A DNA stretch of 64,000 bases from Neobacillus piezotolerans (GCF_003362805.1 NZ_QNQT01000001.1:620001-684000), one strand, 5' to 3'. Positions 26,617 to 36,637 are shown, numbered from the stretch's first letter. Numbers and translations are program-made. The notes: generated from the letters alone by a model not told the origin.

Positions 26617-27969
26617 ATGGCATTTGAAGGGTTGGCCGACCGACTGCAAAATACTCTCCAGAGAATCCGCGGCAAGGGGAAAGTTAATGAAGCGGACGTC
26701 AAGGAGATGATGAGGGAAGTCAGGCTGGCGCTGCTTGAGGCAGACGTTAACTTTAAAGTAGTCAAGGAGTTCGTCAAAAAAGTCAGTGAGCGGGCAGTAG
26801 GCCAGGAAGTTTTGAAAAGCCTGACGCCAGGCCAGCAGGTCATCAAGGTTGTTAAAGAAGAACTGACCGAACTCATGGGCGGGGAGCAGAGCAGGATTGC
26901 GGTTGCGAACCGGCCGCCGACGGTCATCATGATGGTCGGCCTGCAGGGTGCCGGTAAAACGACGACTACCGGGAAGCTCGCGAACCTGCTCAGGAAAAAA
27001 TACAACCGGAAACCGTTGCTGGTGGCAGCGGATATTTACCGTCCGGCTGCCATCAAGCAGCTTGAAACGCTTGGCAAACAGCTTGATATGCCAGTGTTTT
27101 CGCTCGGCGACCAGGTTAGCCCGGTTGAAATTGCGAGGCAGGCGATCGCGAAAGCGCGGGAAGACCATAACGACTATGTCCTGATCGATACAGCGGGCCG
27201 GCTTCATGTTGATGAAGCGCTGATGGACGAATTGAAGGACATCAAGGATCTTGCCAAGCCAGATGAAATTTTCCTTGTCGTCGATGCGATGACCGGGCAG
27301 GACGCTGTGAATGTGGCTCAAAGCTTCAATGAGCAGCTTGGCCTCACGGGAGTCGTTTTGACGAAGCTTGACGGCGACACAAGGGGTGGAGCGGCCTTAT
27401 CCATCCGATCCGTTACGAACACGCCGATCAAATTTGTCGGCCTTGGCGAAAAGATGGATGCGATCGAAGCGTTCCATCCTGAACGGATGGCCTCGAGGAT
27501 TCTCGGGATGGGCGATGTGATGACCCTGATCGAGAAAGCCCAGGCGAATGTCGATGAGGAAAAGGCGAAGGAACTTGAGCAAAAAATGCGGACAGCTTCC
27601 TTCACCCTCGATGACTTCCTCGACCAGCTTGGCCAGGTAAGGAAAATGGGGCCTCTTGAGGATATATTGAAAATGCTTCCGGGCGCGAACAAAATCAAAG
27701 GTTTGAACAATGTTTCAATCGATGAGAAACAAATCGCCCATGTGGAAGCGATTATCCGGTCGATGACCCCGAAGGAAAAAGCGAATCCGGAAATCATGAA
27801 CTCGAGGCGCAAACAGAGGATCGCAAAAGGAAGCGGCAGGACCGTTCCCGAGGTGAACAGGCTCCTGAAGCAGTTCGAGGACATGAAAAAGATGATGAAG
27901 CAAATGGCGGGGATGCAGCAAAAAGGGAAAAAGAAAGGCGGCTTCAAGCTTCCGTTCAATCCTTTCTAA
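26617..27969 (+). CDS. ffh: Signal recognition particle protein Ffh
   Basis: 450 residues from ATG 26617 with TTAGGAGGCGG upstream. The N-domain helices lead into the GTPase: GLQGAGKTTTTGK near residue 108, DTAGRL, TKLDGDTRGGAAL. The C-terminal M domain is Met-rich (MKKMMKQMAGMQQKGKKKGG) and binds 4.5S/scRNA and signal sequences. It works with FtsY (12609) in co-translational membrane targeting. Co-transcribed with ylxM; rpsP follows with its own promoter. Confidence 0.96.
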   Translation: MAFEGLADRLQNTLQRIRGKGKVNEADVKEMMREVRLALLEADVNFKVVKEFVKKVSERAVGQEVLKSLTPGQQVIKVVKEELTELMGGEQSRIAVANRPPTVIMMVGLQGAGKTTTTGKLANLLRKKYNRKPLLVAADIYRPAAIKQLETLGKQLDMPVFSLGDQVSPVEIARQAIAKAREDHNDYVLIDTAGRLHVDEALMDELKDIKDLAKPDEIFLVVDAMTGQDAVNVAQSFNEQLGLTGVVLTKLDGDTRGGAALSIRSVTNTPIKFVGLGEKMDAIEAFHPERMASRILGMGDVMTLIEKAQANVDEEKAKELEQKMRTASFTLDDFLDQLGQVRKMGPLEDILKMLPGANKIKGLNNVSIDEKQIAHVEAIIRSMTPKEKANPEIMNSRRKQRIAKGSGRTVPEVNRLLKQFEDMKKMMKQMAGMQQKGKKKGGFKLPFNPF

Positions 27970-28009
27970 GTGGAAAAATTCCCTATTTTTAGGTGTTAAG
28001 AAAAAAGAC

Positions 28010-28038
28010 TTTACAAACCATTTAACAATTGGTATTAT
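28010..28038 (+). promoter_or_regulatory. Candidate SigA promoter for rpsP
   Basis: TTTACA at 28010-28015 and TATTAT at 28033-28038 have 17-bp spacing, about 38 bp before the rpsP start. TATACT at 28036-28041 overlaps as an alternative -10. Confidence 0.6.
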
Positions 28039-28052
28039 ACTATCTTGTGTGA

Positions 28053-28349
<297 letters not shown>

Positions 28350-28364
28350 TAACGGCGGTATGCT

Positions 28365-28595
28365 ATGAAACAGTTGATCGAAACGATTGTAAAGCCCCTT
28401 GTTGATTTTCCTGAAGATGTTCGTGTGAACGTAATGGAAGAAGATCAGCGCGTAACCTATCATCTTTCCGTCAACAAGAGTGACATGGGAAAAGTTATTG
28501 GAAAGCAGGGGCGCGTTGCGAAAGCAATTCGCACAGTCGTCTATGCGGCTGGTGCATCGGAACAGAAAAAACTGTTTTTGGAAATAGGTGAATAA
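28365..28595 (+). CDS. khpA: KH-domain RNA-binding protein KhpA (YlqC)
   Basis: 76 residues from ATG 28365. A single KH domain with the GKVIGKQGRVAKAIRTVV loop. KhpA forms dimers with KhpB/Jag elsewhere in Firmicutes and affects RNA and cell envelope control. The rpsP-khpA pairing is standard. A terminator at 28603-28628 follows, separating it from ylqD. Confidence 0.93.
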   Translation: MKQLIETIVKPLVDFPEDVRVNVMEEDQRVTYHLSVNKSDMGKVIGKQGRVAKAIRTVVYAAGASEQKKLFLEIGE

Positions 28596-28602
28596 CCATC
28601 TA

Positions 28603-28628
28603 AAGGAGGGAGGAATCCCTCCTTTTTT
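28603..28628 (+). terminator. Rho-independent terminator between khpA and ylqD
   Basis: AAGGAGGGA at 28603-28611 pairs with TCCCTCCTT at 28616-28624, merging into a run of T. It may let rpsP-khpA be made in excess over the modification genes downstream. Confidence 0.82.
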
Positions 28629-28655
28629 GGTATTTCTACATAAGGAGGTTTTTGT

Positions 28656-29048
28656 ATGAAAATTCTCCGCACTGTCGCAGTGAAGCAAGTCCTGACGGAA
28701 ACGAGCCGCCAAAGGCTGCTTGATGCCTATGGTCAAAGGAAAGTGCAGCTTGAAAAAGAATGCGGCCAGCTGAAATTCGAGCAGAAAAAGATTGAGAAGG
28801 CTGGCAAGCTTCCGCCATCTGAAACCAAAAGGCAATTTGAAAAGGAAATCTTCTCCCGCAAGGAAAGGATCGCGCAGCTTGAGTTTCAAATCGAACAGCT
28901 GCATATGCTACCATTAGGGAGTGAATTGAAAGAATCCGAAGTACAGGCAATCGTCGACATTAAGCCAGGCGATTCCTGGGAGGATAGCCTCCATCAGGAG
29001 GAAATTATCATTCGCGACGGAATTATTGAAGAGATACGCAAGAGGTGA
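28656..29048 (+). CDS. ylqD: YlqD family protein
   Basis: 130 residues from ATG 28656 with ATAAGGAGG upstream. The central part (about 20-85) is a charged coiled coil ([14 protein letters not shown] and FQIEQLHML), followed by a small beta-rich C-terminus ([13 protein letters not shown]). The position between khpA and rimM is the same as in B. subtilis, where ylqD has no established role. The stop overlaps the upstream edge of rimM's ribosome site, suggesting co-translation with rimM. Confidence 0.88.
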   Translation: MKILRTVAVKQVLTETSRQRLLDAYGQRKVQLEKECGQLKFEQKKIEKAGKLPPSETKRQFEKEIFSRKERIAQLEFQIEQLHMLPLGSELKESEVQAIVDIKPGDSWEDSLHQEEIIIRDGIIEEIRKR

Positions 29049-29053
29049 TGCAG

Positions 29054-29572
29054 ATGGATAAATGGTTCAACGTCGGAAAGATTGTCAACACCCATGGAAT
29101 AAAGGGCGAGGTCAGGGTCGTTTCAAGAACCGATTTTGCAGAAGAAAGGTACAAGCCCGGAAGCAAGCTCTACTTGTTTCTCCCAAAGGAAAAAGAACCT
29201 TTGGAATTGACGGTTAAAGCGCACAGGCAGCATAAAAATTTCGATCTCCTCCAGTTCGAGGGCTACGGGAATATCAACGATGTTGAAAAGTTCCGGGAAG
29301 GCATCCTTAAAGTACATGAATCACAGCTTGGCGAGCTTGAGGAAGATGAATTTTATTTCCACGAAATTATTGGCTGCAACGTTATGACAACGGAAGGAGA
29401 GGAAATCGGCAAGGTGACCGAAATCCTCACGCCGGGCGCGAATGACGTATGGGTCGTAAAAGGAAAAGGCGGCAAAGAGTATCTGATTCCTTATATCGCC
29501 CATGTCGTCCTGAAGGTGGATGTAAAGGAAAAGACGGTCATCATCGACCCAATGGAAGGCCTCCTGTCATGA
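29054..29572 (+). CDS. rimM: Ribosome maturation factor RimM
   Basis: 172 residues from ATG 29054, with AGAGGTGA upstream; this gives [20 protein letters not shown], as in B. subtilis. The N-terminal RimM barrel is followed by a PRC-barrel ([29 protein letters not shown]). It helps 30S head assembly by binding S19. The stop overlaps the trmD start (ATGA). Confidence 0.95.
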   Translation: MDKWFNVGKIVNTHGIKGEVRVVSRTDFAEERYKPGSKLYLFLPKEKEPLELTVKAHRQHKNFDLLQFEGYGNINDVEKFREGILKVHESQLGELEEDEFYFHEIIGCNVMTTEGEEIGKVTEILTPGANDVWVVKGKGGKEYLIPYIAHVVLKVDVKEKTVIIDPMEGLLS

Positions 29573-30309
29573 TGAAAATCGATGTGTTGACGTTATTCCC
29601 GGAAATGTTCGATGGGGTATTCGGCAGCTCGATTTTAAAAAAGGCTGCGGAAAAAGGTGCAGTCGACTATAATGTCGTGAATTTCCGCGAATACGCGGAC
29701 AATAAGCATAAAACGGTCGACGATTACCCGTACGGGGGCGGGGCTGGCATGGTGTTGAAGCCACAGCCGATTTTCGACGCCGTCCAGGCTTTGTCGGACG
29801 GCGCGGCCGTGAAGCCCAAGGTCATCCTCTTGTGCCCGCAGGGGGAACGGCATACCCAGCGGAAAGCGGAAGAGCTTGCCGGGGAAGAGCATTTGATTTT
29901 TATATGCGGCCATTATGAGGGCTATGATGAGAGAATAAGGGAACACCTCGTGACGGATGAACTCTCAATCGGGGATTTTATTTTGACCGGGGGGGAGCTT
30001 GGGGCGATGGTCGTAATTGACAGCGTTGTCCGGCTTCTACCCGAGGTGCTAGGGAACGAGGAATCCCATCGCAAGGATTCGTTCAGCACAGGGCTCCTGG
30101 AGCATCCCCATTACACAAGGCCAGCGGATTTCCGGGGGCTCAAAGTCCCGGATGTACTAATTTCCGGTAACCATAAACTCGTCGAGGAATGGAGGACGAA
30201 GGAATCGCTGCGGAGGACTTGGGAACGGCGCCCTGATTTATTTGAAGCAATCGAGCTAGAACCTGTCCAAAGAAAATGTCTTGAGGAGATTAAAAAAGAA
30301 GGCCTCTAG
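29569..30309 (+). CDS. trmD: tRNA (guanine-N1)-methyltransferase TrmD
   Basis: 246 residues from ATG 29569 (ATGA overlap with rimM); a second ATG directly follows, at 29572. The open frame extends much further upstream, but only inside rimM. SPOUT-class motifs are present: [34 protein letters not shown] and the C-terminal [10 protein letters not shown]. TrmD makes m1G37 in tRNAs reading CNN codons and prevents +1 frameshifting. The knot residues of the SAM site look intact. Confidence 0.96.
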   Translation: MMKIDVLTLFPEMFDGVFGSSILKKAAEKGAVDYNVVNFREYADNKHKTVDDYPYGGGAGMVLKPQPIFDAVQALSDGAAVKPKVILLCPQGERHTQRKAEELAGEEHLIFICGHYEGYDERIREHLVTDELSIGDFILTGGELGAMVVIDSVVRLLPEVLGNEESHRKDSFSTGLLEHPHYTRPADFRGLKVPDVLISGNHKLVEEWRTKESLRRTWERRPDLFEAIELEPVQRKCLEEIKKEGL

Positions 30310-30312
30310 TTA

Positions 30313-30341
30313 TTGCGCCGCGCGGCCATTTATGGTAAGAT
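30313..30341 (+). promoter_or_regulatory. Candidate promoter for rplS
   Basis: TTGCGC at 30313-30318 and TAAGAT at 30336-30341 are 17 bp apart, right after trmD. Confidence 0.5.
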
Positions 30342-30349
30342 ACATCTTG

Positions 30350-30436
30350 TGGCTTGGGCCGGTTGCCGGTTTATAGCCTTTAAAACGATGTTCCGCTGCA
30401 TAGGCAAGGGATTGCAAGAGCATCTGTGGGAGGAGT
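30350..30436 (+). ncRNA. L19 ribosomal protein leader
   Basis: The roughly 100 bases between the candidate promoter and rplS contain GGCTTGGGCCGGTTGCCGG and then GTTCCGCTGCATAGGCAAG, GATTGCAAGAGCATCTG and GGGAGGAG. This recalls the conserved L19 (rplS) leader RNA of Bacillales; the match is from memory, not from a covariance search. Confidence 0.55.
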
Positions 30437-30444
30437 TGAATACG

Positions 30445-30789
30445 ATGCAACAATTAATCAATGAAATCACAAAAGAACAGCTTCGCACGGATCATCCAGC
30501 GTTTCGCCCTGGTGACACTGTACGTGTACACGTTAAGGTTATCGAGGGAACACGCGAGCGTGTCCAGTTGTTTGAAGGTGTTGTGATCAAGCGTCGTGGT
30601 GGTGGAATCAGCGAAACTTTTACTGTCCGTAAAATTTCCTATGGAGTAGGCGTTGAGCGTACTTTCCCTGTCCACACACCAAAAATTGCGAAATTGGAAG
30701 TACTCCGCCGCGGTAAAGTCCGCCGTGCGAAGCTTTACTACCTGCGCAAACTACGCGGCAAAAAAGCCCGTATCAAAGAAATTCGATAA
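30445..30789 (+). CDS. rplS: 50S ribosomal protein L19
   Basis: 114 residues from ATG 30445, preceded by GGGAGGAG; the protein starts [16 protein letters not shown] as expected, although the frame is open further upstream through the leader. It carries the family motif [21 protein letters not shown]19 sits at the 30S/50S interface. It has its own promoter and leader, so it is probably regulated apart from trmD. Two hairpin terminators follow. Confidence 0.97.
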   Translation: MQQLINEITKEQLRTDHPAFRPGDTVRVHVKVIEGTRERVQLFEGVVIKRRGGGISETFTVRKISYGVGVERTFPVHTPKIAKLEVLRRGKVRRAKLYYLRKLRGKKARIKEIR

Positions 30790-30833
30790 TAAGCAGCCAA
30801 AGCGCCTTGCGCCTGAGCTGGACAAGAAAACAA

Positions 30834-30899
30834 GGAAGCGCCTTCGCCAGGTTCCCGCCATTGTCGGCCGGTGCCCCGCGGTGGCGCTTCTTTTATTTT
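30834..30899 (+). terminator. Large hairpin with T tract after rplS, probably repeat-derived
   Basis: GGAAGCGCC (30834-30842) faces GGCGCTTC (30883-30890), followed by TTTTATTTTA. The long GC-rich loop and the sequence just upstream (GCGCCTTGCGCC, GAGCTGGAC) resemble the family 2 repeats at 45268 and 48210, so a repeat seems to have been used as a terminator. Confidence 0.5.
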
Positions 30900-30903
30900 A
30901 ATA

Positions 30904-30928
30904 GGCTTGCGCAACAAGCCTTTTTTTT
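30904..30928 (+). terminator. Rho-independent terminator downstream of rplS
   Basis: GGCTTG, a five-base loop and CAAGCC (30904-30920), followed by eight T. Confidence 0.85.
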
Positions 30929-31083
30929 GTCAAAAAGACTTTCCGCCGTCCAAATATGTTTCATTTTTTTAACAATCATCAAATTTGCTCCTGAAATTTG
31001 CCTTCCATTTGTGTTTAAGTGGGCCGGGTTATGTAAAATAGAGTATGGAATCAACTTTAAGGGAAATGGGTGGGAAACAGATT

Positions 31084-31644
31084 ATGACAAAAAAGAAAAA
31101 TGAAGTATGGGAATGGACCAAAGCGCTGCTTGTCGCTGTCGCGCTTGCCGCGGTCATCCGCTATTTCCTTTTCGCGCCGATTGTCGTTGACGGACAATCG
31201 ATGATGCCAACCCTGAAGCACCAGGACCGGATGATTGTGAATAAATTAAGCTACCGGATAGGCGAGCCAAAACGGTTTGACATCATCGTCTTCCACGCGC
31301 CGGAGCAAAAAGATTATATTAAGCGTGTAATTGGCCTCCCTGGAGACCATATTGAATATAAGGACGACACCCTTTATGTAAATGGAAAGGCATATGAAGA
31401 ACCATATTTGGACGCCTACAAGAAAATGGTCGTGGACGGCCCGCTGACTGATCCGTTCACGCTTGAAGAAAAGACCGGCGAAAAGACGGTCCCCGAGGGC
31501 GAATTGTTTGTCATGGGGGACAACCGCAGGTATTCGAAGGACAGCCGCCATATCGGGACGGTCGCTATGGAAAAAGTGCTAGGAAAAACGAGTGTTGTGT
31601 ACTGGCCTTTCGAGGATATGCGCATAGTAAAATTGAATGAGTAG
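31084..31644 (+). CDS. lepB: Type I signal peptidase
   Basis: 186 residues from ATG 31084, with GGGTGGG upstream; an in-frame ATG at 31045 would add 13 residues. One N-terminal membrane anchor (LLVAVALAAVIRYFLF) is followed by the catalytic Ser39 in VDGQSMMPTL and the general-base Lys80 in YIKRVIGLPGD, with box E GDNRRYSKDSR. It removes signal peptides from exported proteins outside the membrane. It resembles the B. subtilis SipS/SipT size class and sits between rplS and rbgA, as in several Bacillaceae. Confidence 0.93.
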   Translation: MTKKKNEVWEWTKALLVAVALAAVIRYFLFAPIVVDGQSMMPTLKHQDRMIVNKLSYRIGEPKRFDIIVFHAPEQKDYIKRVIGLPGDHIEYKDDTLYVNGKAYEEPYLDAYKKMVVDGPLTDPFTLEEKTGEKTVPEGELFVMGDNRRYSKDSRHIGTVAMEKVLGKTSVVYWPFEDMRIVKLNE

Positions 31645-31674
31645 TTCGTAATAAGTCAACAGGAGGTGGCCGCT

Positions 31675-32553
31675 TTGACCATCCAATGGTTTCCTGGCCA
31701 CATGGCAAAGGCCCGCAGGGAAGTAACGGAAAAACTTAAGTTGGTTGATATCATTTTTGAACTGATTGATGCCAGGATTCCATATTCGTCAAGGAATCCG
31801 ATGATTGATGAAATCATCCAGCACAAGCCCAGGCTTGTCCTGCTGAATAAAGCGGATATGGCGGACAGGGAAGCGACAAAAGCATGGATCCGCCATTTCG
31901 CGGATAATGGGATAAAGGCGCTGGCAATCAACGCGCAGGCTGGAGAAGGAATGAAAGAAATAACTGCAGCCTCCCATGAAATTTTAAAGGAAAAATTCGA
32001 TCGGCTCAGGGCGAAAGGCGTTAAGCCGCGGGCGATCAGGGCGATGATTGTCGGCATCCCGAACGCTGGCAAGTCGACACTGATCAACCGGCTTGCCAAA
32101 AAAAACATCGCCAAAACAGGAAACACGCCAGGCGTGACAAAGGCCCAGCAGTGGATCAAGGTTGGCAAGGAACTGGAACTCCTTGATACCCCCGGAATCC
32201 TTTGGCCCAAGTTCGAGGACCAGGAAGTCGGAAAAAAACTCGCGCTTACTGGCGCCATAAAGGACACCATTCTGAATTTGCACGATTTGGCCCTTTTTGG
32301 ATTAAGGTTTTTGGAGCGGAATTATCCGGGCCGGTTGAAGGAACGGTATCAGCTTGATGAGGTTCCGGAGGACCCGGTTGAGCTTTTCGACCATATCGGC
32401 TTGCTTAGGGGAGCGCTAGGCAGCGGAGGAACAGTTGATTATGACAAGGTCGCTGAATTGGTCGTTCGTGAAATTAGGATGGAAAAGTTTGGCAAACTCA
32501 CCTTTGAATGGCCGGAAGAAACCAACGAAAAAAGTGAAAATGGAATGGAATAG
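31675..32553 (+). CDS. rbgA: Ribosome biogenesis GTPase RbgA (YlqF)
   Basis: 292 residues from TTG 31675, with AGGAGGTGG at 31661-31669; this gives [16 protein letters not shown], as in B. subtilis. A GTPase with circularly permuted motifs: G4 NKAD (near 60) precedes G1 GIPNAGKST (near 127) and G3 DTPG. RbgA is needed for late 50S assembly, including incorporation of L16. The C-terminal helical ANTAR-like region is present. rnhB follows 55 bp downstream. Confidence 0.95.
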   Translation: MTIQWFPGHMAKARREVTEKLKLVDIIFELIDARIPYSSRNPMIDEIIQHKPRLVLLNKADMADREATKAWIRHFADNGIKALAINAQAGEGMKEITAASHEILKEKFDRLRAKGVKPRAIRAMIVGIPNAGKSTLINRLAKKNIAKTGNTPGVTKAQQWIKVGKELELLDTPGILWPKFEDQEVGKKLALTGAIKDTILNLHDLALFGLRFLERNYPGRLKERYQLDEVPEDPVELFDHIGLLRGALGSGGTVDYDKVAELVVREIRMEKFGKLTFEWPEETNEKSENGME

Positions 32554-32608
32554 GCTCTCGTATCGAGGGCCTTCTTTCATTAAATCAATACATAGGGGCA
32601 GAAATAAT

Positions 32609-33379
32609 ATGACGAAATTGAGTATCAGGGATATCGAGGCAAGGCTTTCCTCCATCACAGATGAACAAGATCCGTTTTTGAGGGAATTAAGCAGGGATGA
32701 ACGGAAAGGAGTCGCCTTGCTGCTGGAAAAGTGGAACAAGGCAAGGCTTGGCGCCGAAAAAATGAAGGCCAAATTTTCCGAAATGGCCGTTTTTGAGAAG
32801 AAGGCGAGGCAACAAGGTTATAAATTGATAGCCGGAACGGACGAAGCGGGAAGGGGTCCGCTCGCGGGGCCGGTCGCTGCCGCCGCGGTAATCCTGCCTG
32901 AAGATTTTTTCCTGCCAGGTCTTGATGATTCAAAAAAGCTAACCGCAAAAAAACGGGAAGAACATGAACAGATTATAAAACGGAGCGCCATTTCCTTCAG
33001 CGTCTGCCTAATCGGGCCGGAGGAAATTGATGAACTGAATATTTACCAGGCATCCATTAAAGCGATGAAGGCAGCGATTGCCGGCCTTTCACCGCTCCCG
33101 GACTATGTTCTTGCCGACGCGGTCAAACTTGATATGCCCTTTCCCTCAGAAGCCATTATTAAAGGGGACGCGAAAAGCATCTCAATTGCCGCGGCTTCCA
33201 TTTTGGCTAAAAATGAACGGGATAGGTTCATGAAAAAAATAGCTGAACAATATCCCGCCTACGGATTCGAAAAAAATATGGGCTATGGAACAAAGGAACA
33301 TATGGAAGCGATTGCGAAATTCGGGATAACGCCCCACCACAGAAAATCATTCGCACCGGTCAAACAAGCGGAGAAATAG
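32609..33379 (+). CDS. rnhB: Ribonuclease HII
   Basis: 256 residues from ATG 32609 with AGGGGCAG upstream; the frame is open upstream only inside rbgA. An N-terminal helical extension of about 70 residues, usual for Bacillus RnhB, is followed by the catalytic GTDEAGRGPLAGPV, LADAVKLDMP and the conserved KGDAKSISIAAASILAK. It removes ribonucleotides from DNA and RNA from RNA/DNA hybrids. In B. subtilis ylqG and ylqH lie next; here sucC follows directly. Confidence 0.95.
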   Translation: MTKLSIRDIEARLSSITDEQDPFLRELSRDERKGVALLLEKWNKARLGAEKMKAKFSEMAVFEKKARQQGYKLIAGTDEAGRGPLAGPVAAAAVILPEDFFLPGLDDSKKLTAKKREEHEQIIKRSAISFSVCLIGPEEIDELNIYQASIKAMKAAIAGLSPLPDYVLADAVKLDMPFPSEAIIKGDAKSISIAAASILAKNERDRFMKKIAEQYPAYGFEKNMGYGTKEHMEAIAKFGITPHHRKSFAPVKQAEK

Positions 33380-33457
33380 CTCCTTCCCGGCTCATTCCAA
33401 CTCCCAAAAATAAGATTGAGAGCTTTCAAGTGAAAGGCCATGTTCAGCCTAAAAGGG

Positions 33458-33486
33458 TGGACAAGCCACGAGGCTTTATATAAAAT
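33458..33486 (+). promoter_or_regulatory. Candidate promoter for sucCD
   Basis: TGGACA at 33458-33463 and TAAAAT at 33481-33486 are 17 bp apart, 45 bp before the sucC start. The surrounding TATATAAAAT offers alternative -10 registers. Confidence 0.5.
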
Positions 33487-33530
33487 GAAAGCGCAGTGCA
33501 ATTTTTGACAGGTTGTTAGGAGGATGGGAA

Positions 33531-34691
33531 ATGAATATCCACGAGTATCAGGGGAAGGAAATACTCAGGAAATACGGAGTAGCGGTCCCTAATGGAAAAG
33601 TGGCATTCACGGTTGAGGAAGCGGTCGAGGCCGCGCGTGAGCTTGGAACAAAGGTTTGTGTCGTAAAAGCGCAAATCCATGCTGGCGGCAGGGGGAAAGC
33701 CGGCGGTGTTAAAGTTGCCAAAAATCTTGATGAAGTGCGTACATATGCGAGTGAAATTCTCGGCAAGACGCTGGTCACCCATCAAACCGGCCCTGAAGGG
33801 AAAGAGGTCAAGCGCCTTTTAATTGAAGAAGGCTGTGACATTAAGAAGGAATATTACATCGGCCTTGTCCTTGACAGGGCTACATCTCGTGTTGTCCTGA
33901 TGGGTTCCGAAGAAGGCGGAACGGAAATTGAAGAGGTTGCGGAAAAAACCCCGGAAAAGATTTTCAAAGAAGAAATCGACCCTGTAATCGGCCTTCAGCC
34001 ATTCCAGGCGCGCCGCCTTGCGTTTAACATCAACATCCCGAAAGAGCTTGTCGGACAGGCTGTCAAATTCATGACAAGCCTCTACAATGCTTATATTGAA
34101 AAGGATTGCTCCATCGCGGAAATCAATCCCCTTGTTGTAACCGGAGACGGAAAAGTCATGGCGCTCGACGCCAAACTGAACTTTGATTCAAATGCCCTCT
34201 ATCGCCAAAAGGATGTTCTGGAGTACCGGGATCTTGTAGAAGAGGATCCGAAGGAAATTGAAGCTTCCAAGTATGACCTGAGCTATATCGCCCTTGATGG
34301 CAACATCGGCTGCATGGTGAATGGAGCCGGACTGGCTATGGCGACAATGGACATCGTCAAGCATTACGGCGGCGACCCGGCCAACTTCCTTGATGTTGGG
34401 GGCGGCGCTACAGCCGAGAAAGTTACCGAAGCGTTCAAAATCATCCTTTCCGACCCGAAAGTGAAGGGCATTTTTGTCAACATTTTCGGCGGAATCATGA
34501 AGTGCGATGTCATCGCGACAGGCGTCGTCGAGGCAGCGAAGCAGGTTGGGCTTGAAGTTCCGCTTGTTGTCCGCCTCGAAGGGACAAACGTTGAACTTGG
34601 CAAGCAAATCCTGAACGAATCCGGGCTGAACATCGTCGCGGCGGAATCAATGGCGGACGGCGCCCAGAAAATCGTTTCATTGGTGAAATAG
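33531..34691 (+). CDS. sucC: Succinyl-CoA synthetase beta subunit (ADP-forming)
   Basis: 386 residues from ATG 33531 with TTAGGAGGATGG upstream; the protein starts [16 protein letters not shown]. An ATP-grasp domain comes first ([18 protein letters not shown]), then a flavodoxin-like domain with [12 protein letters not shown] and [10 protein letters not shown]. With SucD it makes ATP or GTP from succinyl-CoA in the TCA cycle. sucD begins 15 bp downstream. No link to the neighbouring DNA genes is expected. Confidence 0.96.
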   Translation: MNIHEYQGKEILRKYGVAVPNGKVAFTVEEAVEAARELGTKVCVVKAQIHAGGRGKAGGVKVAKNLDEVRTYASEILGKTLVTHQTGPEGKEVKRLLIEEGCDIKKEYYIGLVLDRATSRVVLMGSEEGGTEIEEVAEKTPEKIFKEEIDPVIGLQPFQARRLAFNINIPKELVGQAVKFMTSLYNAYIEKDCSIAEINPLVVTGDGKVMALDAKLNFDSNALYRQKDVLEYRDLVEEDPKEIEASKYDLSYIALDGNIGCMVNGAGLAMATMDIVKHYGGDPANFLDVGGGATAEKVTEAFKIILSDPKVKGIFVNIFGGIMKCDVIATGVVEAAKQVGLEVPLVVRLEGTNVELGKQILNESGLNIVAAESMADGAQKIVSLVK

Positions 34692-34706
34692 AAGGGGGTA
34701 ACTGTT

Positions 34707-35609
34707 GTGAGCGTTTTTATCAATAAAGACACCAAAGTCATTGTGCAGGGGATCACTGGATCAACTGCGCTATTCCATACAAAGCAAATGCTTGAATACG
34801 GCACGAAAATTGTCGGCGGGACTTCTCCCGGCAAGGGCGGCCAGGAAGTTGAAGGCGTGCCTGTCTTCAACACTGTAAAAGAAGCAGTCGACGCCACAGG
34901 CGCCAATGCTTCCGTCATCTATGTACCGGCTCCGTTCGCCGCTGACGCGATTATTGAAGCAGTCGACGCCGAGCTTGACCTTGCCATCTGCATTACTGAG
35001 CATATCCCGGTGCTGGATATGGTAAAAGTAAAACGCTACATGGAAGGCAAGAAAACACGCCTTGTCGGTCCAAACTGCCCTGGGGTCATCACTGCCGACG
35101 AATGTAAAATCGGTATCATGCCAGGATATATCCATACAAAAGGCCATGTTGGCGTTGTTTCCCGTTCTGGAACCCTCACGTACGAAGCGGTCCACCAGCT
35201 CACACAGGCTGGCATCGGGCAAACGACTGCTGTCGGAATCGGCGGGGATCCAGTCAATGGAACCAACTTCATCGATGTCCTAAAAGCCTTCAATGAAGAC
35301 CCTGAAACGTATGCGGTCATCATGATTGGCGAAATCGGCGGAACAGCCGAAGAGGAAGCCGCGGAATGGGTGAAAGCCAACATGACAAAACCGGTCGTAG
35401 GCTTCATCGGCGGACGCACAGCCCCTCCAGGAAAGAGGATGGGCCACGCGGGAGCGATCATTTCCGGCGGTAAAGGCACTGCCGATGAAAAAATCCGGGT
35501 TATGAACGAATGCGGCATTAAAGTGGCCGACACTCCTTCCGTAATGGGCGAAACGCTTATTGAAGTATTGAAGGAAAACGGCCTTTACGAAAAGTGCAAA
35601 ACCCATTAA
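34707..35609 (+). CDS. sucD: Succinyl-CoA synthetase alpha subunit
   Basis: 300 residues from GTG 34707 with AAGGGGGTAAC upstream. The N-terminal CoA-binding Rossmann domain ([23 protein letters not shown]) is followed by GPNCPGVI and the phosphohistidine region [17 protein letters not shown]. It is the partner of SucC in the TCA cycle. A long hairpin follows. Confidence 0.96.
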   Translation: MSVFINKDTKVIVQGITGSTALFHTKQMLEYGTKIVGGTSPGKGGQEVEGVPVFNTVKEAVDATGANASVIYVPAPFAADAIIEAVDAELDLAICITEHIPVLDMVKVKRYMEGKKTRLVGPNCPGVITADECKIGIMPGYIHTKGHVGVVSRSGTLTYEAVHQLTQAGIGQTTAVGIGGDPVNGTNFIDVLKAFNEDPETYAVIMIGEIGGTAEEEAAEWVKANMTKPVVGFIGGRTAPPGKRMGHAGAIISGGKGTADEKIRVMNECGIKVADTPSVMGETLIEVLKENGLYEKCKTH

Positions 35610-35620
35610 GGAATCGATAG

Positions 35621-35661
35621 CGGGAAAATAAGCCCTTTCAATTTTGGAGGGCTTATTCCCG
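35621..35661 (+). terminator. Hairpin after sucD, possible terminator
   Basis: CGGG-AATAAGCCC on the left pairs with GGGCTTATT-CCCG on the right, with a two-base bulge: a 13-bp stem. There is no clean T run afterwards, so its function as a terminator is uncertain. Confidence 0.5.
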
Positions 35662-35764
35662 TATCTATATAATGCCCCATTTTTTTGGCAAAATTTCAAT
35701 CCTCCCTAACCGCCCATCAAACATACCCATTTTAAATAAAAACCACGCCATGGAGGTCTTTCCA

Positions 35765-36637
35765 ATGGAAAGGATTAGAAGAAAACTTATCGGGTTCCTT
35801 CACCGGCCAGATGCCACATGGAATTCCGTCGGCCGCATGATGAAGGCGGAAACCCTTCCAGATTCGCTTGCCAGCCTTGCCGCACTAAAGTTATTGCCTC
35901 CGTTGAAAAAAACTGATTCAATCGCTGTTAATCATATCAATCCCCCAGATGAAACGTTCTCCACCCTTCTCCAGCAGTATAAATCAAAAAAAATCTCCAT
36001 CATTACCATTCTTGATCCGGGTTATCCTGAATTATTAAAACAAATCTATCAGCCTCCCTGGGCCCTTTTCGCATGCGGGGACCTTTCCCTTCTCAACGCA
36101 TCTCAAAAGCTTGCTGTGGTGGGTTCTCGCCAGGCTACCGATTATGGTAAAAATGCGATTAGGCTCTTATTCCCGGAATTGATAGAGAAAGGCATTGTGA
36201 TTGTGAGCGGCCTGGCAAAGGGTGTTGATACGGCCGCGCATGAATGCGCCATCCGAAATGGAGGCAAAACAATTGCGGTAATCGCAGGCGGGCTGTATCA
36301 TGTATACCCTGAAGAAAACAGGAGGCTCGCCTCCGAAATGATGAAAAATCAGCTCGTCCTTTCGGAATATCCTCCCGGCACAAAACCCGCGCGCTGGCAT
36401 TTTCCGATGAGAAACAGGATTATCAGCGGCCTATGCGGGGGAACATTCATTGTAGAGGCAAAAAATAAGAGCGGCTCGCTTATAACGGCGAATTATGCCG
36501 TTCATGAAGGACGGGATGTCTTCTCACTTCCAGGCAGCATTTTCAGCCCTTTTTCAGCGGGTGCGAACGAATTAATCCAGCATGGCGCGAAACTTGTCAC
36601 AAGGGCGGAAGATATTCTCGATGAGCTCCGCTATTGA
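35765..36637 (+). CDS. dprA: DNA processing protein DprA (Smf)
   Basis: 290 residues from ATG 35765, with TGGAGGT upstream; an ATG at 35750 overlaps that ribosome site. The Rossmann-like DprA core shows VVGSRQATDYG, VSGLAKGVDTAAHECAI, VIAGGLYHVYP and the FPMRNRIISGL region. DprA loads RecA on incoming single-stranded DNA during transformation. It sits upstream of topA as in B. subtilis. Presence of dprA alone does not show competence. Confidence 0.95.
   Translation: MERIRRKLIGFLHRPDATWNSVGRMMKAETLPDSLASLAALKLLPPLKKTDSIAVNHINPPDETFSTLLQQYKSKKISIITILDPGYPELLKQIYQPPWALFACGDLSLLNASQKLAVVGSRQATDYGKNAIRLLFPELIEKGIVIVSGLAKGVDTAAHECAIRNGGKTIAVIAGGLYHVYPEENRRLASEMMKNQLVLSEYPPGTKPARWHFPMRNRIISGLCGGTFIVEAKNKSGSLITANYAVHEGRDVFSLPGSIFSPFSAGANELIQHGAKLVTRAEDILDELRY

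Noticed and set aside
29449-29568. Extended N-terminus for trmD inside rimM
   Set aside because: TrmD starts [13 protein letters not shown] in the family; the extension is basic sequence from the rimM reverse-phase frame.
31030-31083. Promoter for lepB and a longer lepB start at 31045
   Set aside because: A TAAAAT at 31034 has no -35 at a good distance, and the 31045 ATG lacks a ribosome site compared with 31084.
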